In this document: in pieces, positions 11,279-22,489 of the stretch | Layout: each line of letters starts with the position of its first letter | Numbering within the stretch: position 1 is the first letter of the stretch | Assembly: GCA_038030265.1 (NCBI GenBank) | Contig: CM075939.1 | Location: 34,391,253-34,455,252, forward strand | DNA from: Corythucha ciliata | Lineage: Eukaryota > Arthropoda > Insecta > Hemiptera > Tingidae | Direction: 5' to 3' | DNA: 64,000 nt | Notes under the pieces: model-generated | What the model was told of the DNA's origin: nothing | The model's database searches: none | The model's input: the letters and a program-made list of their open reading frames with translations, nothing else | Translations under genes and position numbers: made by a program

Positions 11279-12036
11279 TATAAAAGATATCGTGTTAAAC
11301 AGTCGGTCAATATCAACTTAACCGAAACTACGGTAGTAACTGCTAAGCTAGACATTTTTTTATCAAATATGAAAAATAAGGAGAAGTTGATCTCCCTGCT
11401 TTCAGTCAAGCTCAGGAATAAAGGCATTGAATGCAAAATTGCACCTGGAGACGCCGATTCTTTAATAATAAATTCCGCCGTTGAGATTTGTGAGTATTCA
11501 AACTTTGTTGCAGTAGTCGGCCAAGATGCTCCTTGCAGCAAAGACTCCCCCCGACAAAGATATATATTTTGTAGAGCCCGGACGTGGAAATCAACCCAAA
11601 AAGACGTATTCATCAAAAGCATTGCAAGAACTAGGTATGGATGCCGGTATACTGTTTTTTCACGCGTTCACTGGATGCGATACTACGTCTGCGGTCTTTA
11701 GAAAAGGAAACATCCGGTTTTTTAAGCTGTACATGACAAACAAAGACATCAGAGATGCAGCAAAAGCCTTTCTTGATCCCGTCTCTTTCCAGTTTCCACG
11801 ATGCTGTCCAGATATCAGGAGACAAATGTTTTTTGACGTGGTACGGTGCTCGGCCCGGTGTGTTGAAGATGAATGATCTTAGGTACAAAGTTTTCACTAC
11901 GTCGGTATCGAATACCAAGTTCGATATTTCTGCTTTACCGCCTAAAGAAGAATCGGCTAAGCAGCATTCCTATCGGACTTATGTCCAAGTCCAACTATGG
12001 CTGGGAAATTTTCTGTCACCTGAGAGTTGGGGTTGA
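11279..12036 (+). pseudogene. Broken PIN-like 'TGCDTTS' protein gene
   Basis: Three consecutive plus-strand frames carry parts of one protein of a family common in insect and cnidarian genomes, likely mobile-element related. Part 1 (11279 to ~11523) has FLSNMKNKEKLISLL and then DADSLI and VAVVGQD, which resemble a PIN/FEN-type nuclease fold. Part 2 (about 11524-11780) has LAAKTPPDK and the hallmark HAFTGCDTTSA. Part 3 (about 11765-12036) has HSYRTYVQVQLWLG followed by WG. There is a frameshift near 11523, another near 11765-11780, and an in-frame TGA at 12034-12036 where the family normally continues with tryptophan. The N-terminus is missing. Family identification is from memory of the motif; the biochemical role is unknown. 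Confidence 0.7.
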
Positions 12037-12544
12037 GAACGGAAGCTAGATTGTTTACACCCAGTACGAACGACAGACCAGCCATTTTGCGGATTTTTCT
12101 CTCTAAAATACCTATTTGCGGATTTATTCAGGCAAACCCCAAATTTTGCAGTATTCTGCGGTATTTTTCATACTAAAAAAACCTTTGGCTCACTAAAAAA
12201 AAAACACTTTTGGGGTTCGAAAAACTCTTAACTTTTAAACGTTTTAAAGCTTCCTATGAAAGACAGACTTATGATGGGAGGGGAATGCCAGGTCCTTCAG
12301 TCCCTGTCCCTTTTTCTATTTGTAAGACCGCAGAGCTAGTCGGCTGATGTCAGCGCGCTTGTTGCAAGGTCTAAAACTTGGCCGTTTACTTAACTATTCG
12401 TCTGGACGATGGAAGAGTCCAGTTTGACGGGCTAAATTAATGCAGTTTACGGCCGTCTCCGGGGTTCCGGGGACCGAAATTACCACAGCGGAGCTCCTAC
12501 CACAGTAGAGGTTCAACCAACGTTAAGAGTTTCCTTTTATTTTC
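12037..12544. other. No gene seen; weak ~30-bp repeat units
   Basis: Loose repeats of GCGGATTTATT / TTTTGCGG type occur at about 12085-12200, resembling a decayed ~30-bp array. Nothing else recognised. Confidence 0.4.
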
Positions 12545-12640
12545 AGTGTATTTCATTTATGGCAAAAAATGCATTGTTGGTCTCGCCCTGATGGAGGCAA
12601 ATAAGGATCGTGATCATTTTTTCCTCCTAGTCTTTCCATT
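12545..12640 (+). repeat. Diverged copy of the AGTGCATTTCATT repeat
   Basis: Matches the better copies at 57087-57190, 60226-60360 and, inverted, 18941-19072. It begins AGTGTATTTCATT...AATGCATTG and continues GGTCTCGCCCTGATGG.GGCAAATA. This is the most diverged of the four copies. Confidence 0.65.
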
Positions 12641-12883
12641 CTTGATCTCCGAAATTCGGGCCCGGAGGTAACGGTCACTGTTCTTCCTCCCTCTCGACAT
12701 GCCTGAATGCATGATAACACCCGCCAGAGTTGGTAGCCATAACAGGACGGACGAATGCTCTCAACGAATGATCTCACAAATTCGACGGAGATGGATTTCT
12801 GGCAAAGGAGTGCCAGGTTATTCAAGACTCCAGAGTATGATGGTTAGTAGCTTACTAAGGGCGTTAATAGATAAGTCAACTTA
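12641..12883. other. No gene seen
   Basis: Short unique stretch between two repeats; ORFs on both strands are short and unrelated to known families. Confidence 0.4.
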
Positions 12884-13084
12884 AGCCCTGTTCACACGAT
12901 GCAATGTTTGAAGTTATATTGCATGCTGGGAAATAGACACATGGCTGGCGAAAAAAATATTACTTCTTGTTAGAGAATAGGCCCCCTGTTTTTTTAAAAA
13001 CATATGTTCCTTGGTAGTGACCGGATGTTTTTAAAAATCCAGCATGCAATTTAGCTTCAAACATTGCATCGTGTGAACAGGGCT
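12884..13084. mobile_element. 201-bp MITE with TTA target duplication
   Basis: Terminal inverted repeats AGCCCTGTTCACACGATGCA / TGCATCGTGTGAACAGGGCT extend inward about 45 bp through GTTTGAAG and GCATGC. It is flanked by TTA at 12881-12883 and TTA at 13085-13087. A 3-bp TWA duplication is typical of PIF/Harbinger elements, so this is probably a non-autonomous member. A truncated relative lies at 26028-26108. Confidence 0.85.
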
Positions 13085-13446
13085 TTAGTCCGGTAATTAG
13101 TTATTAGAATGCAGTTGGACACTAGTTTGGGATTGTTTTTTGTTTGCTTACTTTCTTTATACACATTTTTGATGTGCGAACTCCTTTGTATGGGCATTTT
13201 CCCGAAAATAAATAAAAACATTCTGGTTAAATCTTCTGGAAGTTCTGGTTAAAAGTAAATTAAACAAAGAAAGCGACCCCCCCCCCCAATTAAAGAATTA
13301 TCAGGTGTTTAATAAAAAAAGGTGTAAAAAAGGCCAGTGAAATCTTTCCTTAAGAAGGGTCAATTCCCCTGGTTCATGGGCTCTCAACGAGTTCTTGGGT
13401 AACTCAACGATTTTCCTTGGGCTGGAAAGGTGCACCACGATTAACG

Positions 13447-13530
13447 ACACTGAAAAAACTCGAATCGTGTTGGGCTATGCCCTTCCATCGTAGTCCGGAA
13501 GATATCACTTTCATGTAATTTATTTAATTA
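13447..13530 (+). repeat. ~80-bp direct repeat flanking the tRNA-like gene, left
   Basis: ACTGAAAAAACTCGAATCGTG, then GGGCTATGCCCTTCCATCG, then GTCCGGAAGA and CATTTAATTTATTTA-like sequence. The right copy is 13787-13865. The pair frames the tRNA-like sequence, which suggests a tRNA-containing retroposon or a tandem duplication. Confidence 0.8.
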
Positions 13531-13696
13531 AATAACGGCGACAACATCTTTCTTCATCTATCGAACTTCATCTACGATATGATAACATCGGCGTGGTTTA
13601 CCATTGTCTTAATGAGAAACGCCTAGAGTTTCGAGAAACAATGGCCCTGGACGGGGTTCGGCTTAGCTGATCCCTCGCAGTACGACTGCCCAAGGC

Positions 13697-13769
13697 AACA
13701 CCGTGGCGCAATTGGCAGCGTTCTGGACTAGTAATCCTGAGGATGCGGGTTCAAATCCCTCCGGGGAGA
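13697..13769 (+). tRNA. tRNA-Thr(AGT)-like sequence, probably degenerate
   Basis: An A-box-like TGGCGCAATTGG and a B-box-like GGTTCAAATCC (RNA polymerase III internal promoter) are both present. The D arm pairs (GCGC/GCGT), the anticodon loop is CTAGTAA with anticodon AGT (threonine), and the T-loop TTCAAAT is normal. CCA follows at 13770-13772 and a T-run just after it could end transcription. Against a working gene: the acceptor stem AACACCG/CGGGGAG pairs poorly, and the anticodon and T stems each have a mismatch. A tRNA pseudogene or the head of a tRNA-derived SINE fits best. Confidence 0.6.
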
Positions 13770-13786
13770 CCATTTTTTCTCGAAAC

Positions 13787-13865
13787 TCGAATCGTGTTGG
13801 GCTATGCCCTTCCATCGTCGTCCGGAAGACATCACTTTCATTTAATTTATTTACACTGAAAAAAC
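13787..13865 (+). repeat. ~80-bp direct repeat flanking the tRNA-like gene, right
   Basis: Direct copy of 13459-13527 and beyond, differing at a few positions; the order of the shared CACTGAAAAAAC segment relative to the rest differs between the two copies. Confidence 0.8.
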
Positions 13866-15269
13866 GTTCACACGCGTTTTGGAACCGCTATGTGAGCCTG
13901 CATTGCAAGAAGGACTGTACCTTCAACTCTTGTCAAACTCGATATGAAGTACGTCGAGCATTGTTGAAATAGAACCAGAATAGTTATCTTAGTGTACGCG
14001 AACCAGTTTAATATTCCTGACGCTGAAGGCCCAGAGCAATTTCAAACAATTGAAAACACCACATTCAGGGAAGTGTCTTAAAAAAAACAGGATGTTAACA
14101 AAAGTTCACAATGACATGTTAGGACCTTCAAGTACCTTTATAAAAAGAATTCCAGAAGCCTTTCGTATAACGCAAGAGAAAAATATTTTCTCCATCCTCG
14201 TCCGTCAAGAAACCCTTCTATGTAGCATCAGCGAATAAATATTATTCTCCAACACAAAGTAGGTATATACGCCGCCGGTTATACAGAATTTCACATTCCG
14301 CTTTCAATCTTGAACCCTCCATCCACCACTATTGCGATGAAGTGTGTTATTTTCCCTTGCTGCTGTTTATATTATAATATTCAGAAAATAAAGAAACTCA
14401 TTTCTTCACTGGAAGGGAAAATGTATAAGTTGGCCTTATTATAAAGGTCTCCTCGCATGAGCATGCAACGGTGATGAAGAGTTTGGTTTGGTGTAGGTGG
14501 GATGGGGTGAGAGTAGTGCGATAATAGGGGTTGAAGAGGGTTGATTTATTCCTGTACATTTTCAGTGGAGAAGGTTGAATGGGCGGGAAATCAAACAACG
14601 CCCAACGCGGTGGCTTTTCTCATAAGTTGTTTCTTGACTGTTGATGTTGAGGGGGTTGGCTATTTGAAGTCATCAAGCCCACTCGAGCGGAATGAAATTT
14701 AAGCAGTAAATTAACTTAAGGCGTTGAAAAATATTGACTTTACCGACGATAAAAACATAAGATGTCATAATAATGGAAATAAATGAGAAGTCATTAGAGG
14801 TAAGCAGATAAGAGGCAGGCCTAAAACGTTTATTTGAAAAACTTATCGAGAAAGAAAGTTAAGAAAAATCTCTAGTGAGGGGTCAAAAGTTCAATTGCTC
14901 ACAGCGACTAATAATGAAGGGGAAGATAAAAAAAAACTAATAAAATGATAACAGATCACAAGCTTTATTACTGTAAGCCCTCGTTACCGTACACTTATTT
15001 TAAACTTTTGCTCCTTTGTCAAGTTATTTTAATTTTAATTCGTTTCATTTTAGATTTTGTGAAATTTAGAGCAGCAGAACGAGTGTCTGCCCAAGATTCA
15101 ATTGTCATAAGACCTCGTCTGATATTGCGAATCACTCGACCTGGAAATTTGTTTACTTTCTAGGTATACTAAACAGGGTGTCCATGAATTAGCTGGTCAG
15201 AAGAAAACCAGGTATGGGGCACATCATTCGTCATCGATATGACTATGGATTTGGAGTTCTTGGAAATTC
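13866..15269. other. Unique-looking non-coding DNA
   Basis: No recognisable coding sequence, RNA gene or repeat. ORFs of 62-89 residues lack known motifs. Confidence 0.45.
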
Positions 15270-16107
15270 CGTTTGTTCCCACAATTGCAAGTTTCCGGCC
15301 TTTTTTTTAGTTGCCGCGGAACCCGGACTAGCCGGCCACGACAGCGCCCACACAAAGTCTGACGAATAGCGGCAAAACTGTAGGATTTTGGAGCTCAATA
15401 TCCGCGAAATTGGAAGTTCCCTGGTTGAGAAACGAGCGAAATTGCTAGTTTTTGGTCTTTATTTTCGCAAAATTGCCGCATATGCTGTTCTTAATTTTCT
15501 CAAAATTACACGTTGCTTTCCTGTATTTTAGCGATGTTGCAATAGACATCGCCGAGTTAAAATATCACCGCGAAATAACGTCATTCTGAGCTGACAAATC
15601 GAAAATCCAGTTGCCAGTTACAAAATATTCGCGAAATTGCAAGTTTTTAGTAAGTATTTATTTTAGTGAAATTGCAAGTTTCAGGGCTTCTTTTAAGTTC
15701 ATGTTGAGTTCGAGTTCATGGTGGAGTTGAATAATTAAGATTTTGAAGTTATTCTTGGTCTCTCCACAGATAATCCACCACAATCTGTGGAGAGACCAAC
15801 AATAACTTCAAAATATTCCTTTAAGTTATCACGGAACCCAAAGTCTGATAAGTTTAGTAGTAGCTGATTATTCGTGAAATGTGAGGTTCTCTGGATGAAT
15901 ATTTGTGAAATTGCCACTTTCCAGTATTTATTTTTCCGAAATTGCAAGTTTCGGGTCTAAATATTTGTGGATTGTTGGTTTCCGGTCTATATTTTCGCGA
16001 ATTAGCAAGTTTCTGGATCTTTTCTCTAGTGGGCATGGAATCGGGTAAGCCGGGGCCACCTGCGGGCCCAACAGGCTGTTGAATAGGCTGTTGTAATTGC
16101 AACATTT
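15270..16107 (+). repeat. Family A array with two cores
   Basis: Degenerate ~31-bp GCGAAATTGCAAGTTT units with GC-rich cores at about 15309-15385 (GCGGAACCCGGACTAGCCGG and CTGACGAATAGC) and 16022-16107 (AAGCCGGGGCCACCTGCGGG, then TTGTAATTGCAACATT). A near-perfect hairpin interrupts the array at 15740-15814. Non-coding. Confidence 0.75.
15740..15814. repeat. Near-perfect 31-33-bp inverted repeat with a 9-nt loop
   Basis: Left arm 15740-15772 (ATTTTGAAGTTATT, then TTGGTCTCTCCACAGAT) pairs with right arm 15782-15814 (ATCTGTGGAGAGACCAA, then AATAACTTCAAAAT) with only one or two mismatches. The high identity contrasts with the decayed array around it, so it is either young or maintained. Confidence 0.85.
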
Positions 16108-16246
16108 ATGGTGGATTTCACCACCGAGAGTTAAGGTTTGAGTTACGTTAACTCAGAATTAACTGAAAAAAGGCGTCACTATTTATGTAAACAATTTTAG
16201 AGTTAGGTAACTCCAACCTAACTCCCGGTGGTGAAATTGGCCCTTA
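16108..16246. mobile_element. ~140-bp MITE
   Basis: Ends GGATTTCACCACCGAGAGTT and AACTCCCGGTGGTGAAATTGG are imperfect reverse complements, continued inward by GTTACGTTAACTC / GAGTTAGGTAAC. No coding sequence. Confidence 0.75.
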
Positions 16247-17846
16247 GAGATAAATATTTGTGAGATTGTAAAGGGCCCAATAACCAACTCTCGGGGCATT
16301 TTTTCAGCCGACTTGTCTTCCTATTCCATTGATCTATACATGTATGGATTTTTTATAAAAATAACGCAATCGCGCTCCTGCGGTAACTGCGATGACCTTC
16401 GAGAGATGAACATGATTTATTATCGAGAAGCAAGTAAACCGATGCTGTCAATTTCAAAGAGTCGATGTATAGTCCATCATATAAATTATGATTTTTGCGA
16501 ATCTTATATACTTACTTCTTCTTAATAAGCCGTACAATCTACGTAAGGGTTTCAAGCTGTTGACAAATATTCCTTTCAAAGAAATGAAATGAAAGGGGGA
16601 AAAATCGGGTGAACTTTTAAACATCATATATCACAATTCCTAGAATCGCCCGCACCCTTACGTCATCAATCGAACGTGGTACTCAAACAATATATTATCA
16701 CCCTCTTAAAGCCGGATTTCGGTCGCTTATTTGATACATTTTAGAGGGAACAACACTTTGCTTTTAATCAAAATTACCTTTATGGGTTTAACCCCATTGT
16801 TACCAACGAAAGGTGGGAGAGGGATTCATCCCCGTTTATGACTTTTTTATTGTTTTTGCCTTCAAAAGCTTTTGGTTTAAGAAAGTGATACCTTTCATGG
16901 GCAATGCAAAAAACATTACGAGGGGGAGTGGGGTTGATGTGAAGATAACGATCCATCAATGTCATTTTTAGGTGAATGGGATTTTTTTTTTTTTTTTCAC
17001 TTATTTCCTGGTCGTAGATTGGAGGAGGCTCTAGCCCACAGTTTTTTCATATTTTCTATTATTTTTTGTCCAGAGTGCTTTCTACGAGAAAGGTTTAGCT
17101 CACACAAAAGTTGTTGATGGGAAAGAAATTAACCGATGGTGCGGTTTTCTTTGAAGAAAGAAAGTTGTTTGGGGTGGAAAAAGTTCATCATTCAAGGAAG
17201 AAGAAAAATAAGATGAATAGGGTGGTTTCCAAGGGTTGGAAAGGGGCGAACCGTTTAATAAATGATTTTTCTCGGTTCCCTTCTTAATGAAAAATTGGTA
17301 ACCACTTTGATAATTATACCCCCCAAGCGCGTATGAATAACGAGTATAATGTGAACGGGGTGAAAGGGCAATTAGTGTAAAGCATGTTGTAGAATGGACT
17401 GGCGATTGTTAGAGGGCACGGACGATTTTTTTTTTCGTCAAAATCAATTGCTGGTTTATTCATCGATTTTTAAAGCCTGAGAGACAAATAAACAATGCTA
17501 CAAAATTTGAGCTCTCATCAACTGATATTTAGGATACGAGGAATGAGTGGAAATAACATTACCGCCCACCACAGACGTAGCCACCGCACCCCGTGGCTCG
17601 GGCTCCATGGGAAACTAATTCCGCCCTGCCAGCACCACCGCTATTTTCCAATAAACGCTTTCCCATATACATGATTTATGACCGAGGAGGCTTACAGACA
17701 ATGTATTAATCAAGAGAAGAGAGAAAAAAAAAAAAAAAAATGATGCAGAGGTGAAGATAACCTCAGTCAGTTATCTGTAGCAGTAATGGACTGGGTTGTG
17801 AATTAAGTTCTTTCTGACTACGATCCCCAGCTAGTGATGCCAGGTC
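16247..17846. other. Unique-looking non-coding DNA
   Basis: Contains homopolymer runs (T near 16982-16997, A near 17727-17740). No gene, RNA gene or strong repeat recognised. Confidence 0.45.
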
Positions 17847-17948
17847 TACAGTGTTTCCTGTAGATCTACAGTTTTCTTTTGTTGGACTACAGCTTTTGTG
17901 TTGGACTACAGTTTTTTGTGTTGGACTACAGTTTTTTGTGAACTTGAC
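17847..17948 (+). repeat. ~20-bp tandem repeat (TTGGACTACAGTTTT)
   Basis: Units of TTGTGTTGGACTACAGTTTT, three of them good and preceded by related GTAGATCTACAGTTTTC units. The ORFs that read through it (17851-18033 and 17898-18221) are repeat-derived. Confidence 0.75.
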
Positions 17949-18940
17949 TGTTTTCTCATTTCCCCACCAACCAGTGGTAATTTCGCAAAAACTCCTTATT
18001 CGCGATCTTTATTTGAAAATATGGCAAATATAACACTCTGTGATGTAATGGCGGAGGGGGGTTGGAAAATTGTGAAGCTTCCCCTCCTTGTAAAAACATG
18101 CACGTCCATGAAAGTTCAAGTTGCTCTTTCGCGATCACGCGTAGAGGTCAAAGATTCGAAATTCGATGGATATATAAACATCTTCGAAATTGCAAGTTTT
18201 GAAGTTAAAAACTATTCATAACATGCAAAACTTGGACTATAGCCTCAAAACTTCATGTTTGCAACAATAAACAGAAGCATAAAAATCACTATTTTCCGAG
18301 GAAAAGCAGAGAAATGTTAACTAAAGCAATCATTTTGATTTCGAATGTGAGTAACACGTGTACAATGTACTTAAATGGCCTATCTGACAGAAGCGTAGGC
18401 GTGGGAATGTGTTCTATGGGGTGGGGGTCGAATTTAGCCATCATTCCACCCAGCCAGCTCAAAGCACACTTATATTATTATCGCGGATGATTAATTAGCC
18501 AGGAAACTTCCAATTTCATGAGAATTCGGAGGGCGCTGAAGGAACCGGTTAGCGTGACTTCCGACGGGCAATTTTTGGCGACACTGTAAATTGTTGTTTG
18601 AAGTCAAATTTTTGGTTTTTTTTGCATTGACGCAACGAAAACGTTACGTTTTTAGGCGCTTTTGACCATTTAGAATATTGATTTTGCTTTCATCCCATAG
18701 ACAATTTTCCGTAGATTACGAAACTGCCATCACTTTTGAAAAAAAGTGAAGTAGAAGCTGAGAAATAGCAGTTTTTCGTTGAAAAATACAGTTGCGCCTA
18801 AAAATCACTAAAAAAAATATTACTCGAAAACAAAAAGAGATAGACCGCTATCCGAATAGGACTTTTTTATCCCATTTTTGGTGTACTATTACCCAATTTT
18901 TTTTTGCTACTCAAAACCGACCACCCTGTATATTAAAGAA
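17949..18940. other. No gene seen; possible transposon end at ~18925
   Basis: The stretch ends with GACCACCCTGTATA (about 18919-18932), which resembles the CACCCTGTA end of the DD41D element (62751-62759). It abuts the same A/T-rich junction that flanks that element at 60360-60380. A decayed Tc1/mariner-type element may occupy part of 18560-18930, but I see no transposase. Confidence 0.35.
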
Positions 18941-19072
18941 ATATATATATGAATCCTGGAGACCACTGAATTCGTGTTCTAGAGGTTCTGAAACGTGAAA
19001 AAAACATGACATGACCCATGTTTGCCACCATCACGACGAGACCAATAGTGCATTTTCAGAATGAAATGCACT
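18941..19072 (-). repeat. AGTGCATTTCATT repeat, inverted copy
   Basis: Reverse complement of 60226-60360 with very few differences. In the minus direction it begins with the hairpin AGTGCATTTCATTCTGAAAA plus TGCACT, then GGTCTCGTCGTGATGGTGG, and ends in a (TA)n tract. Probably one terminus of a DNA transposon family. Confidence 0.85.
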
Positions 19073-19079
19073 AAAAAGG

Positions 19080-20090
19080 CCACTTGCAATTTCGTATAAA
19101 TTAAGACCCACATAAAACGCTAAAAAAGCGGTGCCGCGTATAAAATGCTAATGAAACTACAATGAGCCCAAGTCTCTGTAGGCCCTTAGGCAGCTTAAAT
19201 TGATACAACGCGCTAATACGCTGTTCTTGGGGCAAGTTCGAGGCTAAGAAAACATAAGAGATGCTAATAGAAATTTACAACTAAATTGTGAAAACCCGCT
19301 CATTCGCGGGTAAAATTTGAGATATGCCATTTCGTGGCTAAAATTACGAAAATTCGCAAATTCATGGCTAACAGTGTAAGCATCGCTAATTCACTGCTAA
19401 AATTAAGAAGACTGCTAGATCGTGGCAAACATTGAGAAAAAGCGCACATTCGCGGAAAAAATCTAAAGAAATGGCTAATTCGTTGCTAAAATTTAGAGCA
19501 ATTAGCATTCGTGGGGGGAAAGCACTCATGAGCGGCGACAATTGAGAAAACTTTATTGGCTATAATATTGAGAAAAGGCGCTTATTGACGGATGATAAGG
19601 AGAAAAACGCTAATGCGCAGCTAATTTTGAGAAAAAGTACTGAGTGCAAATTTAACGGGTTCCCGGTCAGACCGGTCCACTTGCTAAAATGAGAGGGGCC
19701 AGTCGCCACCCTGCCCCCCCCCCCCCCCCGGTTCCACCACCACTGTGTATATGACCTCTTTATATCAAATGTAGTCACGATTTTTTCGCTTTATATTGAT
19801 TTTAGTTGCAAATTAGAGATTCTTCTCAATTTCGGTCATTAAATTCAACGCATTTTTTTCAAGTTTAAAGACGAATTAACATTTTATTTTTCATCTTTTA
19901 GCTACGAATAAGCGTATTTTCTTATTTTAGAGCTTTATCTTAATTTTCATGCACCGCAAAGCGTTAAATTTTAACAGGGAACTATGAATAGCGCCTGATC
20001 ACAATTTTAACCGCGTATTAGCGTTTAAATCCATTTCAGCCGCGAATTAAAGTATTTTCTCACTTCTAGAATTTGCGCTTTTTCCATGAA
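19080..20090 (+). repeat. Family B array-core-array element, copy 1
   Basis: Left arm 19080-19650: about 18 degenerate 29-31-bp units, GCTAATTCGCGGCTAAAATT plus GAGAAAAAC. Core 19650-19695 with CCGGTCAGACCGGTCCAC. Right arm about 19790-20090: the same unit in reverse orientation (TTAGCCGCGAATTAGCG). A poly-C tract lies at about 19717-19731. Copy 2 (22490-23545) is this whole structure inverted, with individual variant units matching in order, including a 22-bp exact match between 19215-19236 and 23232-23253. Non-coding; a dispersed element family of unknown class. Confidence 0.8.
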
Positions 20091-21589
20091 GTTGCGCAAA
20101 AAAAAAAAAAAAAAATGCAGGCTGACCAGGCCCACGACATGGCTCGCGCGCGAAAAAATTATTCCACTTGTTCCCGCTCGGACCACAAAAATGGTGCGTT
20201 AGGCGCAAAAATAGTGGTAGGCGCGCTCCGGTCCACCTGCTCGCCCCGAATAGCTGGAGGCTATTGTAGATTACGAGTAAAACACAAGGACTACAGGAAG
20301 GTCAAGCTTTAGCTATTAGTAATAACGAACGTTACTATGGATGAAAGTACCATAGGATGAGAAAGGGAAATTATATTTTTGTAGGCAACACACGTAATCA
20401 CTTTCCTGAAGTATAGAAGATCGCTTTTACACTTGTATGAAAATGCATTTCCCACTTTTTTCCCCTCCTCGGGTTCCTAACCAGAAATCTGTCGCTGTTC
20501 CCGCGTCTGCCCATGAATAAACTCAATTAATAATCTACGCGGTTTAAAGAAGAAATTAACTATTAATAAAATGCTTTTAGTGGTTGGAGAGTTCTGACCC
20601 GAACTTTTAAATGCAACTTTTAAGAAAAAATGAAAGAGCCTTTCTTTCCTTAAGCAGCGGACTGAATAATAAAAAATATGCGTCCTTCAAACCACACCAC
20701 CCACCCAACATGTCGCCTTGATAAACTACGTCGAATGAATAAAATATTCGAATTCGTGGAGTCCTGTCTCGCCTCATGCTTGACGTTTCATTCAATGTTG
20801 TTATTTTTCTCCCTAGCAGAAGAGCTTTTCTACTCCTCATGAGTTTTTTTTTTTCCTCCTTGTCCTGTTTAGAAAAACTATATCGCACACAACATTATGC
20901 GGACAACCCTGAGGAAGGAAAATTATACGACCCAAAAACCACCAGCCCGCAGTAACTCTATTATTCTCTTTTTAAACGGTGTGAGGGCCTCGTCTTACAC
21001 CTGCTTAACCCTTTCGTCCTTCACCAGACTTGGGAAATGCACAATTGTTCTTTTTTTCTCTCTCTCATGGATTCTTTCGTTGCATAATTCAAAGCAAAAG
21101 ACAAGTTGAAGATACCCCTTTCCTCACATCTCTTATGCCTCTTTTATTTTCATTTCTTCAAACTGAAATCGTCAACACAATATCTTGTCACTGTAATCCT
21201 GGCTACATCTCCTTTCATGCAAAAACAAACTCTTTTTCCGCATTTTCTTCTCTTTTGAAGCTCATGCCACACAATTTACTGTCACACAGTGGGATTGTTT
21301 GACTGTTTTCTTCATTACACGAGGCGTACAGATTCTTGGAAAACAACAAACTTGTCAGACTAAACGAAAATGAAGAGAGGAAATTTGATATTGTGTCTGT
21401 ATATGCACCACATTTCTCATACACGACACATGCATGATGGTTTCACGTCAACCTTCGTGTAATTCGTAGTTGGGTGATTTTACTTCCATGTTCCAGTAGG
21501 GAGGGAAGTTCAGTAGATGCCCAAAAATTAAGCTAAAAAGCTTTTCCCTAAAAGATGTAAAAATGAAATTTTCAGGGTTTCTATTCATG
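20091..21589. other. No gene seen
   Basis: An A-run at 20098-20115 is followed by a modestly GC-rich stretch to about 20310. Remaining sequence is unique-looking; overlapping ORFs in several frames lack recognisable motifs. Confidence 0.45.
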
Positions 21590-21740
21590 AATTCTGAAAA
21601 TGCGATCATTCTTGGCTAAAATTGAGAAAAATGTGCGAAGTCGTGGTTTATGGTGGCCCTTTTACGCGCTAAAATGTAGAAAAACTGCAAACGCACTGTT
21701 CAAGGCTGAAATTTGGAAAACAGGCAATAGACGATTTCCG
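21590..21740 (+). repeat. Short family B array
   Basis: Four to five degenerate units: TTGGCTAAAATTGAGAAAAA, GCGCTAAAATGTAGAAAAAC and GGCTGAAATTTGGAAAACAG spaced at about 30-40 bp. Confidence 0.6.
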
Positions 21741-22489
21741 TGAAAAAAGCGAAGGTTTAGAACTGCAGGTTATTGGTTTATTTCTAGTTGCTGAGAGCCT
21801 CTTTAACAGTATTATTTTTGTCAAATTGCTAGCATTACTACGAGTATATTTCGGTTTCAAATACTACATGATTTTTGAGTTTTACGTTTATTTCGAGTCT
21901 ACAATTACACTTCCTTCGCGTGCTTCTCATCTAACGTCAGAAAAAGGCGATACTATTGCTGCTTCGGCGACTGTACGAGTTCTTCCGTTCCAGGTCGACC
22001 TGGTTTCGATCCAGCTACTAAATTTATCCCTTTCCCTCGTCCATACCGGCACTTGACTGAAAACGTCCTAAATTGAGGAAAAAAAGAAGAGGAAGTACAT
22101 GTGAAGGCGTGTGATAAATGCGCAACTATGATGGGACTTCATGTTATGGTGCCGCCGGAACGACGAGTTTTCATCGGTACATTTCGTGTGTCGGAGGCTG
22201 AAGAATATAATCAGAATTGAATAACTGCAAATGTGGTTTTAGTTTGACGGAAATGAGAGAAAAATAAGTTCACTTTACACAACACAAGACAAGAGTAACC
22301 CATAACCTGGCCTAAGCGGGTTGCAAAACTGTTGAAGTAGGACTGAAGAGCGCATGAGTGGAAATCGTCTATTCATGACCAAAGTAAAAAAAAAACGCTG
22401 ATAACTCACAGAAAAAAAAAGCAAAAACAAAAACAAAACACCTCTTCATGATTTCTGGAGGCTACATATTATCATATCTATAAAAGATT
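21741..22489. other. No gene seen
   Basis: ORF 21826-22056 (+) has no recognisable domain. An A-rich simple sequence lies near 22386-22440. Confidence 0.4.

Noticed and set aside
13703..13972. 89-codon plus-strand ORF
   Set aside because: It starts inside the tRNA-like sequence without an ATG and runs through the flanking repeat; no motif.
19080..19650. ~30-bp repeated units suggesting a CRISPR array
   Set aside because: No conserved repeat alternating with unique spacers; whole units are degenerate and contiguous, and the context is a eukaryotic genome rich in transposons.
20607..21424. Several 70-93-codon ORFs
   Set aside because: Low-complexity Lys/Ser/Phe-rich translations in both directions with no motif; likely chance ORFs in A/T-rich DNA.
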